From CAZCWX01 sp964502465 (GTDB lineage: Bacteria > Desulfobacterota > Binatia > Bin18), in assembly GCA_964502465.1 (NCBI GenBank), contig CAZCWX010000233.1:1-7535 (forward strand): a stretch of DNA of 7,535 nt. The letters are read 5' to 3'. The notes under the pieces are model-generated. The model ran no database searches. It was not told the origin of the DNA and was given only the letters and a program-made list of their open reading frames with translations. This document shows positions 6,242-7,535 of the stretch, in pieces. Each line of letters begins with the position of its first letter. Within the stretch, counting starts at the first letter, position 1. A program made the position numbers and the translations under genes.

Positions 6242-6572
6242 GCGCGAAGCGTTAAGCAAGTCGTCACTAATTGAGAGGGGAACCGTTGATGACACGCAAG
6301 CCAAACGCACTTTATAGCGGGGAAACCAGCGTGCGTCTTCCTCCCAAGACCCTTCTCTTGCTATCGGGTCAACCGGACGAAAACGCGAGAGCATACCGTA
6401 ATCGCACTCGCGGATATTGTGCCAATCGCCCGGGAAGGAGGTGTAAGCATCCGAATCAGGAAATGAAAACTCACAGTGCACCCAAAGGAAAGGGTGAGAT
6501 TTGTTACGAGCGCCGAATACGCTGACCGAAAGATTCCTATGTGGAGATTTTAGCAACCACCTGGAGAGTGGC
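6242..6572 (+). ncRNA. Stem-rich non-coding segment, possible group II intron domain I remnant or long mRNA leader
   Basis: No convincing protein gene occupies 6198-6584. Many short perfect stems are visible: 6260-6266 with 6287-6293 (7 bp, one G-U), 6305-6310 with 6331-6336, 6348-6352 with 6366-6370, 6384-6389 with 6407-6412, 6479-6483 with 6492-6496, and 6557-6560 with 6568-6571. Compared from memory with the L. lactis Ll.LtrB intron, the order GTTAAG-CAAGT then hairpin, AAGCCAA then stem, AAGAC to ATCGGGT, and CCCAAAGGAAAGGGTGAG recalls domain I, with similar overall spacing. Against an intact intron, there is no GTGYG 5' end (the nearest is GCGCG at 6242), no domain V and no reverse transcriptase. 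It could instead be a structured leader controlling the DUF1302 gene. The ends given are approximate. Confidence 0.4.
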
Positions 6573-6581
6573 AAAGGAGGG
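6573..6581 (+). promoter_or_regulatory. Strong ribosome binding site of the DUF1302 gene
   Basis: AAAGGAGGG ends 3 bases before the ATG at 6585. It fixes that ATG as the start, although the frame is open for 29 more codons upstream (from 6498). Confidence 0.75.
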
Positions 6582-6584
6582 AGT

Positions 6585-7535
6585 ATGTATATAAGGGCAA
6601 CACAGACCAGGGCGCATGGCTTCTCTATCTACATCTACGCTCTGCTCTTGGGCATCGTCAGTATCCTCGCCTGGGGCACGGGTGCATGGGCCTCGACCCG
6701 ATTCGGGCCGGATATCGAAGTGCAGGCCTGGTACCGTATGCGCCATACCTTCCAGACCGATGGCAACGAACACTTTGACTGGGTGCAGTGGCGCAATGAA
6801 GCCTACGTCTGGCTGATCTATAACAATATCGTAAAAGGCGGTACGCTCCGCCCCTTCGATCTGGGCTGGCAGATTCCTGGGGTGGAGAACTTAGCCATCA
6901 GTGCGCGCTACCGTGCCCGAGTCGATCCCGTTTACTATCTGCGCGACCATTACCGCAATCTGTACGACTCGGAACATCGCTCCAATTGGTTCAACCCCGA
7001 GCGAGATTTTCGCGATCTGTACGCGGACATTGACCATGGGGAGGTCGGCCCTGGGCGGCTCTCCACCCGCTGGGGGTATCAACAGATTGTCTGGGGGGAG
7101 TCAGACCTGTTTCGCTCCTTAGATATCATTAACCCGTTGCGTATCGATCAGAACTTTGGCGTGGGTGAGAAGTTTGACGAATTTCGCTTCCCGATCTTAG
7201 CGGTCAAGGCCTTCTATGACATTGGCAACGTGGGGGAGTTGTTTTCTAATGTCGGGATCGAGCCTTTTTACTCACCCCGCTGGTTTAGTGGCACAAAACA
7301 TTTGTTGCTCGAAGATGGTTGGCGGATTCAGTATCAGGTCAGAAGCTGTTTAGGGCCGAATGGCGAACAGTTGGACTATAGCCCGGAGAACTGCGCCAAT
7401 TCTCGTCACTTCCTCCCTTACCGGCCCAACTGGGTCGGTCAACGGCGGGCGGGTCACCCCTGGTCGCTCTTTCCAGTTGGCCCCAACGCGGGCATCAATT
7501 CCCCCGACTTTGCCTGCGCCACCCAGCGGTGTGCC
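6585..7535 (+). CDS. DUF1302 family outer-membrane protein (3' end outside window)
   Basis: The frame is open from ATG 6585 to the window edge, giving 317 visible residues of a protein family usually about 500-700 residues long. Residues 12-36 form a signal peptide with a probable cut after AWA (34-36). The mature part has the alternating aromatic pattern of a beta-barrel. The DUF1302 hallmark GYQQIVWGESDLFRSLDIIN lies at 164-183 and is followed by the FRFPILAVKAFYDIGNVGE stretch at 200-218. DUF1302 proteins are predicted outer-membrane barrels commonly paired with DUF1329 proteins and sometimes RND transporters, so this is probably the outer-membrane partner of the upstream gene. From residue 253 a polar, Cys-containing segment (Cys255, 270, 311, 316) looks like a long external loop. 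The substrate is unknown. The strong ribosome site at 6573-6581 supports the start. Confidence 0.88.
   Translation, partial: MYIRATQTRAHGFSIYIYALLLGIVSILAWGTGAWASTRFGPDIEVQAWYRMRHTFQTDGNEHFDWVQWRNEAYVWLIYNNIVKGGTLRPFDLGWQIPGVENLAISARYRARVDPVYYLRDHYRNLYDSEHRSNWFNPERDFRDLYADIDHGEVGPGRLSTRWGYQQIVWGESDLFRSLDIINPLRIDQNFGVGEKFDEFRFPILAVKAFYDIGNVGELFSNVGIEPFYSPRWFSGTKHLLLEDGWRIQYQVRSCLGPNGEQLDYSPENCANSRHFLPYRPNWVGQRRAGHPWSLFPVGPNAGINSPDFACATQRCA

Noticed and set aside
6271..6525. Open frame of up to 84 codons (ATG at 6289, with a GAGGGG before it) in the region before the DUF1302 gene
   Set aside because: The translation is Arg/Lys/Pro-rich with no domain, signal or helix pattern, and it coincides with the stem-rich segment, so it looks like a by-product of structured RNA. 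The ribosome-like site keeps a small chance that it is a leader peptide.
6128..6574. Minus-strand open frame of 148 codons opposite the same region
   Set aside because: It runs through the terminator and both hairpins, lacks a family resemblance and has no ribosome site that I could see.
1..7535. CRISPR arrays, tRNA or rRNA genes, insertion sequences or defence systems
   Set aside because: No regularly spaced repeats, cloverleaf, transposase or nuclease-like sequence was found on either strand.

Overview
The window appears to come from an uncultured Gram-negative bacterium. It holds two signal peptide-bearing envelope proteins, one of them a DUF1302-type outer-membrane barrel, and a GldA/GldF/GldG-like ABC exporter linked to a DUF4340 protein. 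By recall, this gene content and the moderate GC fit deltaproteobacterial, Binatota or Tectomicrobia-like lineages. No taxonomic marker is present, so that placement is weak. All recognised genes are on the + strand. No tRNA, rRNA, CRISPR array or insertion sequence was seen.

Layout: (1) 1-309 is the 3' end of a gene for a small membrane-anchored coiled-coil protein. (2) 383-4101 is a compact operon: ABC ATPase, ABC-2 permease, GldG-like auxiliary protein and DUF4340 protein. The last three genes are joined by 4-base stop/start overlaps (GTGA, ATGA). The genes probably form one inner-membrane transport complex with large periplasmic domains; the cargo is unknown. (3) 4156-4713 is a secreted or lipoprotein-like helical protein that I do not recognise. 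(4) 4714-4829 is a regulatory gap with a good sigma70-like promoter, a repeated TAGTAG-A(n) motif and an inverted repeat spanning the -10 region. (5) 4830-6131 is an exported DUF1329 protein, followed by two tandem hairpins, the second a textbook bidirectional terminator. (6) 6198-6584 has no convincing protein gene. It carries a possible promoter followed by about 330 nt of stem-rich sequence. In several places, and in the same order, this recalls the first part (domain I) of a group II intron, but no reverse transcriptase and no domain V are visible. (7) 6585-7535 is the 5' part of a DUF1302 outer-membrane protein gene, open to the window edge.

DUF1329 and DUF1302 genes commonly occur as neighbours in Gram-negative genomes, often near RND/MMPL-type transporters, so genes 5 and 7 are probably functional partners moving a hydrophobic substrate across the envelope. 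Here the pair is split by a terminator and the stem-rich segment, so the two genes are probably transcribed separately. That segment is the most unusual part of the window: either a 3'-truncated group II intron remnant or a long structured leader of the DUF1302 gene.
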